This document shows positions 62,801-64,000 of a stretch of 64,000 bases of DNA, piece after piece. Within the stretch, counting starts at the first letter, position 1. Each line of letters starts with the position of its first letter. The notes under the pieces were generated by a model. It was not told the DNA's origin, did no database searches, and saw only the letters and a program-made list of their open reading frames with translations. The stretch comes from Roseburia intestinalis L1-82 (GTDB lineage: Bacteria > Bacillota > Clostridia > Lachnospirales > Lachnospiraceae), in contig NZ_LR027880.1 of the NCBI RefSeq assembly GCF_900537995.1, positions 1,434,001-1,498,000 of the forward strand. The letters run 5' to 3'. The translations under genes were made by a program, and so were the position numbers.

Positions 62801-64000
62801 TGGATGGTGTATTCAATCATGTATCGGATGATTCTGTTTATTTTGACCGTTACTATGAGTATCTGGAAGATGGAACCGATACGATCGGAGCTTATCCTTA
62901 CTGGGCATATGTATACGATGCCATGAGCGAGAAAAAGATTTCCAAAGAGGAAGCAGAAAAACAGGCAAAAGAATATTTTACGGCAGAGTATGGAATTACA
63001 AACTATGACTATACAGAATGGTTTGATGTATTTTCCGATACAACTTTAAAAGATGACAATGACGATGAAGTATGTGATTCCGTAGGACTTCGTGCCGGAA
63101 AACCAGTATATGGTTATGATGGATGGTGGGGTTATGACTCCATGCCGATCATCAAGGCAACGAACGGTTCCGAATATCAGACCGGTACCTGGGCAGAAGA
63201 AGTAATCGGAAAAAATGAGACAAGTAAGACCGCAGATAACAGTGTAACACAGTACTGGCTGTCAAAAGGAATGGACGGATGGAGACTCGATGTTGCCAAT
63301 GAAGTATCGGATGAGACCTGGCAGCACTTCCGTAAATCCGTGAAGGCACTTGACAGTGATAACGTGATCATCGGAGAAATCTGGACGGATGCGGTAAAAT
63401 ATCTGATGGGTGACATGTATGATTCCGTTATGAACTATATGTTCCGTGGAGCAGCGATCGCTTATGCAAAGGGCGGGAATTCCGCAGATGCATTAAATAC
63501 TTTAGAGCGTTTGAGAGAGCGTTATCCGAAAGAAGCATTTTATGCAATGATGAACCTTGTTGATTCTCATGATACAACACGTTTGTTATCTTACTTAGAT
63601 GGTATTGATGACGATAGAAAACAGAAAGAAATTGCAGAGGCATTCCCGACTTACGAGAATACTTCAGATGCAGCAAAACAGAAACAGTATTTAGTTGCGT
63701 TAATGCAGTTTACCTATGCAGGTGCACCGACGATCTACTATGGTGATGAGCTTGGCATGGTAGGTGCAGATGATCCAGATGACCGCCGTGCGATGATCTG
63801 GGGCGAAGGAAATGAGAATCTGGTAAAATGGTATGCAAAACTTGCTGCAATAAGAAGCAGTTACAGTGCATTGAGAACAGGCTCCGTAGAGCCGGTATAT
63901 GGCACAGATAAAGAAATTTTAGGCTATGTCAGAAGTGATGATTCGGATATCATGCTTGTTTTGATGAACAACAGTGCAGCAGACAAGTCTGTGACAGTAA
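59887..64000 (+). CDS. Secreted GH13 amylopullulanase / alpha-amylase (partial, 3' end outside window)
   Basis: The frame is open from ATG 59887 to the window end (1,371 codons). Signal peptide MRNKKILQKAAKKSLSWLLI with Ala-rich cleavage region; Glu/Thr-rich linker at about 40-155; two tandem starch-binding-type modules (both ending in W-W-rich YYI-KDG-W-WY motifs, about 160-290 and 295-415); an X25-like beta domain (MVCIPGTFPGKSWDAASN) from about 530; GH13 barrel from about 830 (AVIYQIFPDRFYNG, DGVFNH). The catalytic Asp is in GWRLDVANE near 1131, the Glu in IIGEIW near 1164 and the Asp in LVDSHDTTR near 1227. It degrades starch outside the cell. Architecture is typical of starch-degrading gut Lachnospiraceae. 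Confidence 0.93.
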   Translation, partial: MRNKKILQKAAKKSLSWLLILGMLVTLPETPGAISAAAAELETGTEETVHEESSDADRVEETKNAVTEKTGETGTKADTAVQEETDTSQSQETKEPETETQDAEAENEDAETEDAEAAVTEAETQDAETEAPVTETTEDETELSEETEETETEQEVKAVEGAMNLTLHMDNSSAKYKTPALQFWGDDNTIVSGATEKNQEITGWEDAVGQLLTADKDGKFYSVTLNGNFTGFQFLDYADPSKNTAGQGFVSTMKAYTDETPTDLYYICKDGNWGWYLDAAGTEALKEPELVYLTMHIKPETKWSKPAMQHWNDKLTITDTKGQETITGWGVKGDLFTAEENGFYKLTVKGTFGGFQFVDADNADDTKTGDNTYDKLLDKFVAETPTDVYYIQKDGTWNWYMDKDGTITLASTKEVSDQAVDNADGTTTFTAVAENVKDKVKVVYGKKSEVEEKGTSALKTVTMTADKSVANAYTTDAIFLGDDALDIVYYIEVDGVKKDIETSAGVTVGKDTYLSYTRDKFTGRMVCIPGTFPGKSWDAASNIMTYMGEGLYSYTFKNVPAANYEYKIALGDWSENYGAGGVISGSNIAVTVTEPQDVTIYYSDFSHYSKCSIDYKFGASLLLQGTGILADTRFSDSRLTGIYSATVENMEAGTYSDTKIVSEDETVEMDPYTVDTTKDVTFYYDPESGIYYSNASDKEVATNKLVFDSKDTAYKSVYGAVATGEEVTYSIDTGDDVTAVKLVVKGVEKKTLSMKKTAGAEDGKQRWSVTTSYDRLGEYQYFFAVYNETAVVMYGDDDGYYGTGMATDLLSLLPYDQIVYQSGYKTPDWMKNAVIYQIFPDRFYNGNVTNDTITSDARGSVQYEYMNDWYILPENPEQITLHPDTYPTYAYKGDGNWSNEIYGGDLKGITKRIDYLKALGVTVIYLNPVFESISSHRYDTSDYKNIDPILGTLGDFEELVSVAEANNMHVVLDGVFNHVSDDSVYFDRYYEYLEDGTDTIGAYPYWAYVYDAMSEKKISKEEAEKQAKEYFTAEYGITNYDYTEWFDVFSDTTLKDDNDDEVCDSVGLRAGKPVYGYDGWWGYDSMPIIKATNGSEYQTGTWAEEVIGKNETSKTADNSVTQYWLSKGMDGWRLDVANEVSDETWQHFRKSVKALDSDNVIIGEIWTDAVKYLMGDMYDSVMNYMFRGAAIAYAKGGNSADALNTLERLRERYPKEAFYAMMNLVDSHDTTRLLSYLDGIDDDRKQKEIAEAFPTYENTSDAAKQKQYLVALMQFTYAGAPTIYYGDELGMVGADDPDDRRAMIWGEGNENLVKWYAKLAAIRSSYSALRTGSVEPVYGTDKEILGYVRSDDSDIMLVLMNNSAADKSVTV

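Noticed and set aside
1..64000. CRISPR arrays, rRNA and tRNA genes
   Set aside because: No regularly spaced direct repeats with spacers and no recognisable tRNA cloverleaf or rRNA sequence were seen by eye; a covariance-model scan was not possible.

Overview
The window is the right-hand part of a large composite mobile element and its junction with a host chromosome. The chromosomal flank (about 58.9 kb to the end) carries a low-molecular-weight tyrosine phosphatase gene and the start of a very long secreted GH13 amylopullulanase with starch-binding modules. Together with the Tn1549-type conjugation genes this points to a gut Firmicute, most likely a Lachnospiraceae (Agathobacter/Roseburia-like). 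The host assignment is inference from gene content only.

Layout. (1) 1 to about 4,745: right part of a first integrative mobilizable element (IME1): relaxase C-terminus, small Cys-rich protein, phage-type replisome organizer, DnaC-like loader, TnpW, a lipoprotein, and a large serine recombinase. (2) About 4,746 to 17,130: a second element (IME2), carrying an IS4-like insertion sequence at its left end, an XRE/tnpV pair, unrecognised cargo genes, a replication/mobilization block (RepA-like, DUF3847, MobQ-type oriT, MobA/MobL relaxase, CHC2 primase, VirE-type helicase, an iteron cluster) and a second serine recombinase. Both elements end in sequences resembling the 3' part of maff2, and an intact maff2 3' end follows IME2 at 17,120-17,206. 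The two IMEs therefore appear stacked in tandem in the maff2 gene of the host ICE. (3) About 17.1 to 58.9 kb: a Tn1549-like ICE: VirB6/TrbL, PrgI, VirB4, an M23+NlpC/P60 peptidoglycan hydrolase, DUF4315, CD1107-family protein, topoisomerase III, a 2,839-aa ArdC/methylase/SNF2 helicase, an ArdC-type antirestriction protein, TTRAP, a VanRS-like two-component system with an ABC exporter, a MobC/relaxase pair, excisionase and a Tn916-type tyrosine integrase. (4) Host chromosome.

Cargo sits in the junctions between conserved transfer genes: an AT-rich DUF4238 + OLD-like ATPase pair (23.5-26.7 kb), a lone ParB-fold-like gene (30.7-32.0 kb), and a YhcG/DUF1016 nuclease followed by a group II intron (41.1-44.1 kb).

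Most noteworthy: a complete tnpV gene with a good ribosome-binding site lies in the +1 frame entirely inside the giant helicase gene, in the stretch where the long protein is a disordered linker. A second surprise is a short palindrome, encoding TSG-x-DVQKSE, dispersed through the linkers of several unrelated ICE proteins. Others are the tandem IME accretion in maff2, iteron-like candidate origins in both IMEs, and an IS4-like transposase whose ribosome-binding site can be folded away by read-through transcripts and whose start is frameshifted.
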